From Paenibacillus lupini (lineage in GTDB: Bacteria > Bacillota > Bacilli > Paenibacillales > Paenibacillaceae): DNA of 64,000 nt. Made by a program: the position numbers and the translations under genes. Positions 16,967-25,320 of the stretch are shown here, in pieces (the stretch's first letter is position 1; each line of letters begins with the position of its first letter). The stretch is from positions 62,001 through 126,000 of the forward strand of contig NZ_JAASRW010000005.1 of the NCBI RefSeq assembly GCF_011761355.1, written 5' to 3'. The notes beneath the pieces are model-generated. The model did no database searches. It worked only from the letters and a program-made list of their open reading frames with translations, and was not told the origin of the DNA.

Positions 16967-17011
16967 CAGCAGTCCATTGGCTCAGGTTGAGAGTCAATTG
17001 GGCTGCTTTTG
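16967..17011 (+). terminator. Terminator after the orphan kinase
   Basis: Imperfect stem AGCAGTCCATTGGCTC against GAGTCAATTGGGCTGCT followed by TTTGTCTTTT, about 15 bases after the stop. Confidence 0.7.
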
Positions 17012-17085
17012 TCTTTTCAGAGGGGGCATTTTTTGTGGTATACTAATAAGATGCTAGGTGAACGGAAGAAGGCGGGTGAAATAGC

Positions 17086-18669
17086 TTGGCAAGTCTTGAT
17101 GATAAGCTTCATACAGCGCTTGAACACAGTCTAGGTCAGCATTTGCACGAAGATATCATTCGCCGCGGATGGGATTATTATCGAAGCGGCCAGGTGCTGA
17201 ATGTCAAACAAGCGGATGAAGATACCTTATACGGTGCTGTACAAGGTTCAGATGTTTATTCGGTTTTGCTTGACTCAGACCAATTTCGATACAGTAAATG
17301 TACGTGTCCCTTTAATGATTATTGCAAACATATGGCGGCCGTTTATTTTGCCTATTGTCATAATCTGGACGGTGAATCTGCGGCGCAGGCAGCTTATGAC
17401 CGTATTCTAGGTGTTGATCAGAAACCGCAGCGGACATCGGTCACTGTGAGCGTTCCGAAATTCAGCGGCAGGCATGAGCAGCCATCCGATGATGCTTCTC
17501 CATGGGATTGGGGACATTGGATGGAGGAGGAATATGGCGAGACGTGGCGCAGCTGCCGCCATTCCCTCCATTCGCTGCAGCCTGTGCTGTCGGCCTTGAA
17601 GGGAACGACCAAGCATTGGGACAAACGAAGCCAAAGGCTTCATTGGATGAGTGTCATCTTATTTGTTCTCGATCAGGCGGAGCAGGCTATCAAGACGGTC
17701 GATACTTTCAGCCGTTATTATCATGAAATGTCGTTTCTACGCATGGCGGAGCCATGGGTGGAGCATTATTATACGCTTGTACTCGAGATGCAGCCGTCAG
17801 AAGTCATCGGACTTGACCGCAGATGGATCAACTATGTGGCTGACTATGCGAAGAAGAGAGCAATGAAAAACGAGCAGCAGCTGTTTGATTGGACCTATAT
17901 TTATTTGGCGATCTGCGAACGGATGGCAGAGGATACCGAGTGGTATGAGCAAGAGCTTGCTTCGATGACTCGGGAAGAGCATAGGGAAGATCCTGTTGAT
18001 CTGACGTTCGTGCATACTGCTGCAGCGATGTTATGTTTCTTTGGCAGAGATGACGAAGCGGCACTATCGCATTTTGGCAAGACCGATTTCGCGCGTTCAC
18101 AGAAGGTCATCTATCCTTGCGTTGCACAGCGTCTTGAAGAAGGCGACTGGAAGGTAATCGGCGAGTGGATGGGCTTCTTATATGAGAATATATCCAAGGT
18201 GAAAAATGCACGGACGATTGGTCCGTTTATGACATTATGCAGAAGAGCAGATACCGATCAGCCGGATGAACCACGCTGGACCCGGTATATGGTGGAGCTT
18301 CTGCCGCATTCCTATTCCGATTTGTCGGATCATTGGCTGGCTGTGAAGAAATATGAGGAATGGGCAGACCTCCAGCTGCTCATCGGAATGAGACCAGATG
18401 ATCTAGGTATTCAGAATGTGCGGGAAGTCGCGAAAGTGGCTCCGAGCGTGATGATTCCGCTTTATCATCAGTCGATTGATGAGTGGATCAATTCGCGTAA
18501 TAGACAGGGATACCGCATGGCCGTGAAAGAATTGAAGAAGCTCGAGAAGCTGTACAAAGCGGGCAAAGGTGCAGAAAAATGGGACCGTTACCTTGCTGGT
18601 ATCGTGAGCAAGAATCAACGGCTTCGAGCGTTTCAGGAAGAGCTCTGGAAAGGAAAAATCGTAACATGA
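17086..18669 (+). CDS. ywqB: SWIM zinc-finger protein, partner of the SNF2 helicase
   Basis: 527 residues from a TTG after GGCGGGTGAAATAGC. The N-terminal SWIM finger is visible as CTC...CKH (CTCPFNDYCKHMAAVYFAYC, residues about 67-86), the C-x-C-xn-C-x-H zinc motif of DNA- or protein-binding SWIM domains. The rest is alpha-helical and Trp/Glu-rich, without another known domain. Known: in Bacillus subtilis ywqB (SWIM) lies beside ywqA (SNF2). The stop overlaps the helicase start (ATGA), so the two products are made together. The function is probably DNA repair or chromosome transactions, which is inference. Confidence 0.85.
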   Translation: MASLDDKLHTALEHSLGQHLHEDIIRRGWDYYRSGQVLNVKQADEDTLYGAVQGSDVYSVLLDSDQFRYSKCTCPFNDYCKHMAAVYFAYCHNLDGESAAQAAYDRILGVDQKPQRTSVTVSVPKFSGRHEQPSDDASPWDWGHWMEEEYGETWRSCRHSLHSLQPVLSALKGTTKHWDKRSQRLHWMSVILFVLDQAEQAIKTVDTFSRYYHEMSFLRMAEPWVEHYYTLVLEMQPSEVIGLDRRWINYVADYAKKRAMKNEQQLFDWTYIYLAICERMAEDTEWYEQELASMTREEHREDPVDLTFVHTAAAMLCFFGRDDEAALSHFGKTDFARSQKVIYPCVAQRLEEGDWKVIGEWMGFLYENISKVKNARTIGPFMTLCRRADTDQPDEPRWTRYMVELLPHSYSDLSDHWLAVKKYEEWADLQLLIGMRPDDLGIQNVREVAKVAPSVMIPLYHQSIDEWINSRNRQGYRMAVKELKKLEKLYKAGKGAEKWDRYLAGIVSKNQRLRAFQEELWKGKIVT

Positions 18670-21557
18670 AATCATTCATCGGCGCTCGAACGTTAGTGGT
18701 GGACGGATATTGGAAGCAAGGTGAAACAGCAGAAGAAAGTGCGATCATATTGGCTGCGGCTGAACGGTCCGAGAATTCGGCTCGGCTCAAACCGGTGCTC
18801 TTCGCATGGCATCAAGCATCCTGGTATGGTGCTGAGGTCGAGGATATTGAGATTGAGGGCGGCAAAGCACTTAAGCTTTCTCCACTTATTGCCATTGATT
18901 ATTTATCCTCTCCGCAGCACGTACGTCTCCTTCAAGTGGAATGGACAACGAGGTTGCAAGGCTTGTTGCAAGTGGCCGGTCTGCTGCGTCAGGTGCTGCT
19001 TCACGGATGGTTTCAGCCAGACTGGGGACGCTGGTCGGAGTATCGAAGGGCTTGGCGAATGGAAGTTCCGGCCGAGGAGAAAGATTTTCTGGCGGCTTGG
19101 GAGCAGCAGACAAGAGATGCTGGGGTAGTTGGCGTAGAGCAATGGTTAAGTGAGGCAGTCGAAGAAATTCTGGCCCAAAATGATCATGCTGCCAGCGCTT
19201 GGCGCAAAATAGCTGCGGCAGCAGGCGGTGAATCCTTGCTGCTTCACAAAGCGGCCGATGAAGAAGATTGGCTGATTGCTCTTGGGCTGCATAAAGATAC
19301 AATGCCGTTTAAGGTTGCCCTTCAGCTTGCAGAGCCTGTAGAAGGGGCGAGCTGGCAGCTGCGTCCGGCTTTGCAGGATCGGAATGGCGGACCGTGGATT
19401 TCTGTGGTACAGGTGAATGGGCAATGGCAGGCCATGTTCGATCAGGACGGCCTGCTGCCTGAGGATTGGATGCCGCATCTGGAGACTAGGCTTGCGAAAG
19501 AGCAGGGGAAATGGCTTGCTGCCCTGCCGGACTGGAGAGATGAGGCGAACCCGGAGAAGTTTCGTGTTCAACTGGGAGATAATGATGCCTGGTACTTCAT
19601 GGAGAAAGCAAGTTTACAGCTGCTCGAGGCAGGCTGTCCGGTCCTTCTGCCAAGCTGGTGGGAAGCCGTGCGTTCACGCCGCTTGAGGCTGAAGGCGAAG
19701 ATGAAGTCCTCGGTAGGCTCCGATACGCAGCCGATGTTTGGTCTTGATCAGATCGTCCAATTCGATTGGAAAATGGCACTGGGCAATATCGATTTGACCG
19801 AATCAGAGTTTATGCGACTAGCCGAAGAAAACCGCAGATTGATGAATATCGGCGGGGAATGGGTGCATCTTGATCCGCAGGATGTCGCACAAATTAGGGA
19901 TTGGATGACAAAGGTCGGCAAACGCAAAGGCATGTCCTTCCGAGATGTGATGGAGATGCATTTGATGGGCGGCTCCGCCTTGGAAGAGGGAGAAGATGCT
20001 TCGGAAGGCCTTAGAGCTGAAGTTGAGCTGAATGATCATTTGATGAGATGGCTTGAACAGCTGCAGCACACGGCTGAAATTCCGCTTGTTGATATTCCGG
20101 AAAGCTTTCTTGGATCACTTCGCCCTTATCAGCATCAAGGGGTATCCTGGATGTTATTCCTGCGCCGGTTTGGTCTTGGCGGCGTGTTAGCTGATGATAT
20201 GGGTCTTGGTAAGACCATTCAATTTATGGCCTATCTGTCGTATGTGAAAGAGCATGGCGATAAAAGCTTTGGTCCTTCTCTCCTCATCTGCCCGACCTCG
20301 GTAATCGGCAACTGGGAGAAGGAGCTTGAGAAGTTTGCACCAACCTTGAAGGCTTACCTGCATTATGGTCCAAAGAGGGAGAAAGGCGAGGCATTAAGAG
20401 AAGCGATCGCAGACTCGGATCTGGTCATTACCTCATACTCCCTTGCTCAAATAGATGAAGAAGAGCTGAATCAGATTGATTGGGATGCTTTATGTCTGGA
20501 TGAAGCTCAGAATATAAAGAATGTATACACGAAGCAGTCAACCGCTATTCGTGCGCTGCCCGCACATCATCGACTTGCGCTTACGGGTACACCGATGGAA
20601 AATCGGCTTACTGAGCTGTGGTCGATCTATGATTTTATAAATCCAGGTTATCTTGGTAGTATGGGTGAATTCCGCAAAGCGATTGTTCTTCCAATTGAAC
20701 GTAATCGTGATGAGGAAGTAATCAGTGGTTTGCAGCGTTGGGTGAAGCCGTTTATGCTTCGCAGGGTGAAGAAGGATCCAGCTATCCAGCTGTCATTGCC
20801 AGACAAGAATGAATCAAAAACGTATTTGACGTTAACAACAGAGCAAGGCGCTATCTATGAGAATATTGTCGCCGACCTGCTGGAGAAGCTGGATAAGCTT
20901 GGTCCAATGCAGCGCCGCGGACTAATCCTGGCATCACTAACAAGGCTGAAGCAGCTTTGTGATCATCCCGCTATGCTTAACGAGGAAAGTGATCAGCAGT
21001 GGGACGACACTCGTTCGAATAAAGTGGCTCGATTGCTGGAAATGGTTGAAGAGATCGCTTCTGAAGGAGAACGCTGCCTGATCTTTACCCAGTTTGTTGA
21101 TATGGGGAAGCAGCTGAAGAAGCTGCTCGAAGAACGGCTTGAGCTGCCTGTTCCTTATTTACATGGCGGTGTGCCAAAAGCAAAGCGGGATGAGATGATT
21201 GAGAAGTTCCAGAATCCTGAAGAGCCTTGTTGTGCATTTGTACTTTCGCTGAAGGCTGGCGGTACAGGTCTTAATCTGACGGCCGCGAACCATGTGTTCC
21301 ATTTCGACCGCTGGTGGAATCCCGCAGTTGAGAATCAAGCGACGGACAGGGCATTCCGGATTGGCCAGACGAGGAAAGTACAGGTTCATAAATTTATTAC
21401 GTTAGGCACGCTTGAAGAGAAGATCGACGAGATGATCGACCGCAAGCAGCAGTTGAACGAGCAGGTTGTTGGTCAGTCTGAGCAGTGGATCACCGAAATG
21501 TCTACGGATGAATTGAAAGAACTATTCGCACTTCGTAAAAACTGGTTAAAGGGATGA
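18666..21557 (+). CDS. ywqA: SNF2-family DNA helicase/translocase
   Basis: 963 residues. N-terminal half includes the SNF2-helicase-associated region (for example MRLAEENRRLMNIGGEWVHL). The motor domain begins near residue 490: Walker A DDMGLGKT (about 512-518), motif Ia LLICPTSVIGNW, DEAQ-type box CLDEAQNIKN (about 610), LTGTPMENRL, then the second RecA lobe ending HFDRWWNPAVENQATDRAFR and IGQ. The ATG at 18666 overlaps the ywqB stop; the longer frame to 18579 lies inside ywqB. An ATP-driven double-strand DNA translocase, probably acting with the SWIM partner. Confidence 0.93.
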   Translation: MKSFIGARTLVVDGYWKQGETAEESAIILAAAERSENSARLKPVLFAWHQASWYGAEVEDIEIEGGKALKLSPLIAIDYLSSPQHVRLLQVEWTTRLQGLLQVAGLLRQVLLHGWFQPDWGRWSEYRRAWRMEVPAEEKDFLAAWEQQTRDAGVVGVEQWLSEAVEEILAQNDHAASAWRKIAAAAGGESLLLHKAADEEDWLIALGLHKDTMPFKVALQLAEPVEGASWQLRPALQDRNGGPWISVVQVNGQWQAMFDQDGLLPEDWMPHLETRLAKEQGKWLAALPDWRDEANPEKFRVQLGDNDAWYFMEKASLQLLEAGCPVLLPSWWEAVRSRRLRLKAKMKSSVGSDTQPMFGLDQIVQFDWKMALGNIDLTESEFMRLAEENRRLMNIGGEWVHLDPQDVAQIRDWMTKVGKRKGMSFRDVMEMHLMGGSALEEGEDASEGLRAEVELNDHLMRWLEQLQHTAEIPLVDIPESFLGSLRPYQHQGVSWMLFLRRFGLGGVLADDMGLGKTIQFMAYLSYVKEHGDKSFGPSLLICPTSVIGNWEKELEKFAPTLKAYLHYGPKREKGEALREAIADSDLVITSYSLAQIDEEELNQIDWDALCLDEAQNIKNVYTKQSTAIRALPAHHRLALTGTPMENRLTELWSIYDFINPGYLGSMGEFRKAIVLPIERNRDEEVISGLQRWVKPFMLRRVKKDPAIQLSLPDKNESKTYLTLTTEQGAIYENIVADLLEKLDKLGPMQRRGLILASLTRLKQLCDHPAMLNEESDQQWDDTRSNKVARLLEMVEEIASEGERCLIFTQFVDMGKQLKKLLEERLELPVPYLHGGVPKAKRDEMIEKFQNPEEPCCAFVLSLKAGGTGLNLTAANHVFHFDRWWNPAVENQATDRAFRIGQTRKVQVHKFITLGTLEEKIDEMIDRKQQLNEQVVGQSEQWITEMSTDELKELFALRKNWLKG

Positions 21558-21566
21558 GGGGGATAA

Positions 21567-21740
21567 ATGTCTGAGGGCAAGGATAAATGGGCTAAAGCAA
21601 TGAGCGAACGGCATACCGGCCTCCCTAAGCCGGATGAAGAAGGCGTTAATCAAGAAGTGTCAGGTTCTGAGCAAGGAAATGAAGAATGGAAAGCTTTCTA
21701 TGAGGCAATTAAAGCTCATGTTATCGATATGCGTAAGTAA
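21567..21740 (+). CDS. 57-residue protein at the end of the ywqB-ywqA operon
   Basis: ATG at 21567 preceded by GAGGGGGATAA, 9 bases after the helicase stop. Begins MSEGKDKWAKAMSERHTGLP and ends EAIKAHVIDMRK: hydrophilic, acidic centre, helical ends, with no membrane segment or cysteine. The strong ribosome binding site, tight spacing and a terminator right after it make it a real operon member. Family unknown. Confidence 0.6.
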   Translation: MSEGKDKWAKAMSERHTGLPKPDEEGVNQEVSGSEQGNEEWKAFYEAIKAHVIDMRK

Positions 21741-21756
21741 TATGTGACCTATCATT

Positions 21757-21802
21757 ACACAGTCTGTCGGAAAAAGTAACCCGAGAGGCTGTGTTTTTTT
21801 AT
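21757..21802 (+). terminator. Terminator of the ywqB-ywqA operon
   Basis: ACACAGTCTGTCGG (21757-21770) pairs with CCGAGAGGCTGTGT (21781-21794), allowing a small internal loop, followed by TTTTTTTAT. Confidence 0.85.
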
Positions 21803-21933
21803 CCCTATTTCGAAAAATAATAGAATTGTATCCCTCGTCGGGCTTATTTTCGACCTCCCTCGCCCTTACACAGCGAACTTATAATAAGGGTGCAAGGCAA
21901 ACAAGCAACATTATATCGAGGAGGTCTTCTTAA

Positions 21934-23313
21934 ATGAAAAAAAGTACTTTGCTCATCGCCACATTGCTTGCATCATTCACCATGGTCGCTTCAGCTTGCG
22001 GATCAAACAATAATAATGGTGGTAATAACACTCCTGCAAGCTCAGAAGCTTCGCAAGAGCCGGCAGCTACAACAGAAGCAACACCAAGTCCGGAAGCAAA
22101 AGATGTGACCTTATCTCTGCGCCACACGCAAATCAAAGAGACGAGCAAAAACCGCCTTAAAATTCTCGAAGATGTTGTGAAGAAAACACAGGACGAAAAC
22201 CCTGGCCTTACATTCAAGCTGGAAGGGATCGACGAAGTTGTTAACCGCGACCAAAAGCTGAAAGCGGAAATGACAGCAGGCAACCCGCCTGATATCTTCG
22301 AAGTATTCGGCGGTGCTGACCTGAACCTTTATGTTAAAGCAGGCCGCATGCTGGACCTTACACCAATCATTGAAGAGCTTGGTATTAAAGACAAATTCGC
22401 CAGCCTTGACGAGTTCACGGTTGACGGTAAAGTATACGGCTTGCCATTTGGCGGCTACTCGGAAGGTATTTTCTACAACAAAAAAATCTTTGCTGACCTT
22501 GGATTGTCCGTCCCTACAACTTGGGATCAGCTGATCGAAGTTGCTGACAAGATCAAAGCAGCAAAAATTACACCACTTGGTCTTGCAGCAAAAGACGGCT
22601 GGGTAAATGGTATGCTCTGGAACACAGTTATGGAGCGTAACGTAGGTATCGACGGGTTCAACAAGCTCGTTACAGGCGAAGCAAAATGGACGGATGAAAA
22701 CTTCATTAAAGGCTTCACGAACTACGCGGATCTCGTAAACAAAGACTACTTCACAAAAGGTGCACTGGGTCTTGCTTATGCGGATCAAGGCGCTCAACTG
22801 CTCTCTGGTAAAGCTGCAATGGTATTCACAGGCACATGGGATGCCAGCCGCTTCACAGGTGAAGAAGCAGGCGACTTGAAAGGCCAAATCGGCTACTTCA
22901 ACTTCCCATCAATCGCAGGCGGCGCAGGTGACCAAACGTCGATCAATGCATCGTACTCGAACGGCTTTGGCTTCTCGGCTAACCTGAACGAAGATCAAGT
23001 TGCAATGGCTAAGAAATTTATCGCTAACTTCTACAGTGAAGAGATTCAAAAACGTACGCTTCTTGAAGACAAAGTTCTTCCTTCTATGAAATTGTCTGAC
23101 CTGTCCGGCGTAGATCCGCTGATCTCTGAAGTGCTGACGGTTATGGCTAACGCTTCTACTTCCTGGAAAGCTTATGATGCTATCGTTCAACCTGCTGTAG
23201 GCGCTGTTGTTAACGTAGGTTTGCAGGAGCTGATCGGTAAGGTGAGTAAGCCTGATAAAGTAGCTAAGGATATTCAAGCCGCACAAGACAAGGCTAACGC
23301 TGCTGCTAAGTAA
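21934..23313 (+). CDS. Carbohydrate ABC transporter substrate-binding lipoprotein
   Basis: 459 residues. Signal peptide with lipobox VASAC (Cys 22), Asn/Gly/Ser/Ala-rich linker to about 55, then a solute-binding fold (for example NPPDIFEVFGGADLNLYVKA and GLPFGGYSEGIFYNKKIF). ATG after CGAGGAGGTCTTCTTAA. The synonymous-codon choice (AAC, GGC, CTT) is more biased than in neighbouring genes, consistent with high expression. The downstream NagZ-type gene suggests an amino-sugar ligand such as GlcNAc, chitobiose or muropeptide sugar; that is inference. Confidence 0.93.
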   Translation: MKKSTLLIATLLASFTMVASACGSNNNNGGNNTPASSEASQEPAATTEATPSPEAKDVTLSLRHTQIKETSKNRLKILEDVVKKTQDENPGLTFKLEGIDEVVNRDQKLKAEMTAGNPPDIFEVFGGADLNLYVKAGRMLDLTPIIEELGIKDKFASLDEFTVDGKVYGLPFGGYSEGIFYNKKIFADLGLSVPTTWDQLIEVADKIKAAKITPLGLAAKDGWVNGMLWNTVMERNVGIDGFNKLVTGEAKWTDENFIKGFTNYADLVNKDYFTKGALGLAYADQGAQLLSGKAAMVFTGTWDASRFTGEEAGDLKGQIGYFNFPSIAGGAGDQTSINASYSNGFGFSANLNEDQVAMAKKFIANFYSEEIQKRTLLEDKVLPSMKLSDLSGVDPLISEVLTVMANASTSWKAYDAIVQPAVGAVVNVGLQELIGKVSKPDKVAKDIQAAQDKANAAAK

Positions 23314-23314
23314 G

Positions 23315-23450
23315 ACCGCTGCGCGAAAGAATTTTTCTTCCGATCGCCATTGCCCCCGAATTTCTTTATTCCAATCCGCTAGCGGATGAAATTCGGGGAC
23401 AAAAGCGAACGTTTCACTTCTCCAGAATGATTCTTTCGCTCCGCTAATGC
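23315..23450 (+). repeat. Large nested inverted repeat between binding-protein and permease genes
   Basis: Three nested elements: outer arms GCGAAAGAAT (from 23322) and ATTCTTTCGC (to 23439); middle arms CCCCGAATTTC and GAAATTCGGGG; inner perfect palindrome ATCCGCTAGCGGAT (about 23375-23388). The transcript would fold into one long branched hairpin. Likely an mRNA stabiliser or processing site protecting the binding-protein message. Confidence 0.7.
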
Positions 23451-23500
23451 GGCGCGTGAACATCCTAAACACTTTACAGGCAAGGGAAATAGGAAAAGGA

Positions 23501-23536
23501 AAAAGCTAAGGTTTTTTACGAACCTTAGCTTTTTTA
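23501..23536 (+). terminator. Terminator/attenuator before the permease genes
   Basis: AAAAGCTAAGGTT (23501-23513) pairs perfectly with AACCTTAGCTTTT (23521-23533), ending in a T-run. It sits inside what is otherwise one operon, so only part of transcription should read on into the permeases. Confidence 0.8.
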
Positions 23537-23561
23537 AAGGAAGGAAGCAGGAGGCGAAGTT

Positions 23562-24440
23562 ATGAAGGCACTCAGAAATCCGTTTACTTATATCGCGTTC
23601 ATTATTCCAACGCTTGTATTATACGCTTTGTTTTTTGTTTATCCGGTAATCGTATCGTTCGTTTATGGGTTCTATCAATGGGACGGCATTACAGATAAGG
23701 TGTTTATCGGCCTGGATAACTTCACAAGGCTGTGGGAAGATGAAGTGTTCTTGAAATCGCTTGCAAACAATTTCTATTTTATGGCGTTCTCCTTAGTCGT
23801 GAATATTCCGCTCGTCTTCCTTATCTCGATCTTGATCAGTAAGGTTGGTCGTATGCGTGACTTCTACAAGTCGGCTGTGTTTGTGCCGGTCGTGATCTCG
23901 ACCGCAACGGTCGCTATATTGTTTGGTGTGTTGTACAACTATGATTCGGGCCTCATCAACCAGTTTATCCGTTTGGTAGCACCTGACAGCTGGGCGCGTG
24001 AATGGCTGTCGGATCCGAAGCTTGCAATGCTGTCCATTCTGATCGCTAACGCATGGCAGAACATTGGATTCTTTATTGTCTTGTGCCTTGCTGCCATCTT
24101 GAACATCCCGAAGGAAATTGTAGAAGCTTCGAAGATTGATGGTGTAAACGGCTGGACGGAAACCTGGAGCATTACTCTTCCGCTAATCAGACCCGTACTG
24201 TTCGTCATGCTGCTCCTTAGTGTATCCGGCACGATGAAGGTGCTTGATATCGTTCAGATTATGACCAATGGCGGTCCATTCCAATCGACCGAGGTTATGT
24301 CCACGTATATGCTGAAGGTTGGCTTCCGTTCAATGGAGCTTGGTTATGGCAGTGCGATTGGCGTAACGATGTTTATTCTGATTCTCGTGCTGACGGGCAT
24401 CCTGCAAAAACTGACGAAGCATGAGGAGGTGCAGTACTAA
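23562..24440 (+). CDS. Sugar ABC transporter permease (UgpA-like)
   Basis: 292 residues, six predicted spans, EAA loop VEASKIDGVNGWTETWSITL plus PLIRP. ATG follows AAGGAAGGAAGCAGGAGGCGAAGTT. Overlaps the next permease start by one base. It forms the membrane channel with the following gene for the sugar delivered by the upstream lipoprotein. Confidence 0.93.
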   Translation: MKALRNPFTYIAFIIPTLVLYALFFVYPVIVSFVYGFYQWDGITDKVFIGLDNFTRLWEDEVFLKSLANNFYFMAFSLVVNIPLVFLISILISKVGRMRDFYKSAVFVPVVISTATVAILFGVLYNYDSGLINQFIRLVAPDSWAREWLSDPKLAMLSILIANAWQNIGFFIVLCLAAILNIPKEIVEASKIDGVNGWTETWSITLPLIRPVLFVMLLLSVSGTMKVLDIVQIMTNGGPFQSTEVMSTYMLKVGFRSMELGYGSAIGVTMFILILVLTGILQKLTKHEEVQY

Positions 24441-25297
24441 TGAATGCAGCATTAACTGGACTGCGCAGAGGGAAGTTCTGGATTCACTTTTCGCTCATTG
24501 TTTATATCGTTGCTACCTTATTCCCGCTTGTGTGGCTGCTCATGTCTTCCTTCAAGACGAGTCGTGAAATTACCGTGAATACGTGGGCTTTCCCGAAGCA
24601 TTTCAACTTCGATAACTACAGGCAGGCTTGGGATACGGCGAAAATCGGTCTTTATGCCTGGAACAGCTTCTATGTCACGATCATCGCCTGTCTGGTTACA
24701 TTGCTGTTTGCAGCGATGACATCATTCGCTTTATCGCGTATGAAATATTCCCGAATGAACAAAGCCGTGTACCAGTTTATTTTGTTCGGATTGCTTGTTC
24801 CACCGGGCGCATTGTTTATTCCACTGTACCGTTTGATCCAGCAATTGAGTGTTGGCGGCATCCATTTATACAATTCGCATTTCGGCCTTATTTTGGTATA
24901 CTGCACATATGCATTGCCCATTACGGTATTTATTATTTATGCCTTTATGCTTTCGATACCTAATGAGCTTGAAGAAGCGGGAATTATGGACGGGCTTTCA
25001 GCCGGTGGATTGTTCATGAAAGTTGTCCTTCCGGTCTCGTTACCTGCACTTGTGACCGTTACGATTCTTAACTTTATTGGAAACTGGAATGAATATATAT
25101 TATCGCAATTATTTATTACATCCGAATCGCTTCGCACACTGCCTACAGGTATGGCGAGCTTTAATGATGGCTATCGCACGAACTTTGCCGCTTTGTCGGC
25201 TGCCGTTATTATGAGCATTATCCCTGTGCTGGTCGTGTACTTCTTCTTGCAGAAGCAAATTATTGAAGGCATGACGGCAGGAAGCGTGAAGGGCTAA
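24440..25297 (+). CDS. Sugar ABC transporter permease (UgpE/AraQ-like)
   Basis: 285 residues, six predicted spans, EAA loop LEEAGIMDGLSAGGLFMKVV plus LPVSLPAL. Its stop is 23 bases before the sensor-kinase start, so the transporter and its two-component system are probably one transcript. No ATPase gene is present in the cluster. Confidence 0.93.
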   Translation: MNAALTGLRRGKFWIHFSLIVYIVATLFPLVWLLMSSFKTSREITVNTWAFPKHFNFDNYRQAWDTAKIGLYAWNSFYVTIIACLVTLLFAAMTSFALSRMKYSRMNKAVYQFILFGLLVPPGALFIPLYRLIQQLSVGGIHLYNSHFGLILVYCTYALPITVFIIYAFMLSIPNELEEAGIMDGLSAGGLFMKVVLPVSLPALVTVTILNFIGNWNEYILSQLFITSESLRTLPTGMASFNDGYRTNFAALSAAVIMSIIPVLVVYFFLQKQIIEGMTAGSVKG

Positions 25298-25320
25298 GAC
25301 GATCGGAAGGGGCCCGCTAG

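Noticed and set aside
22111-22887. 258-codon minus-strand frame within the binding-protein gene
   Set aside because: Shadow produced by the strong codon bias of the lipoprotein gene; Cys- and Phe-rich product with no family.
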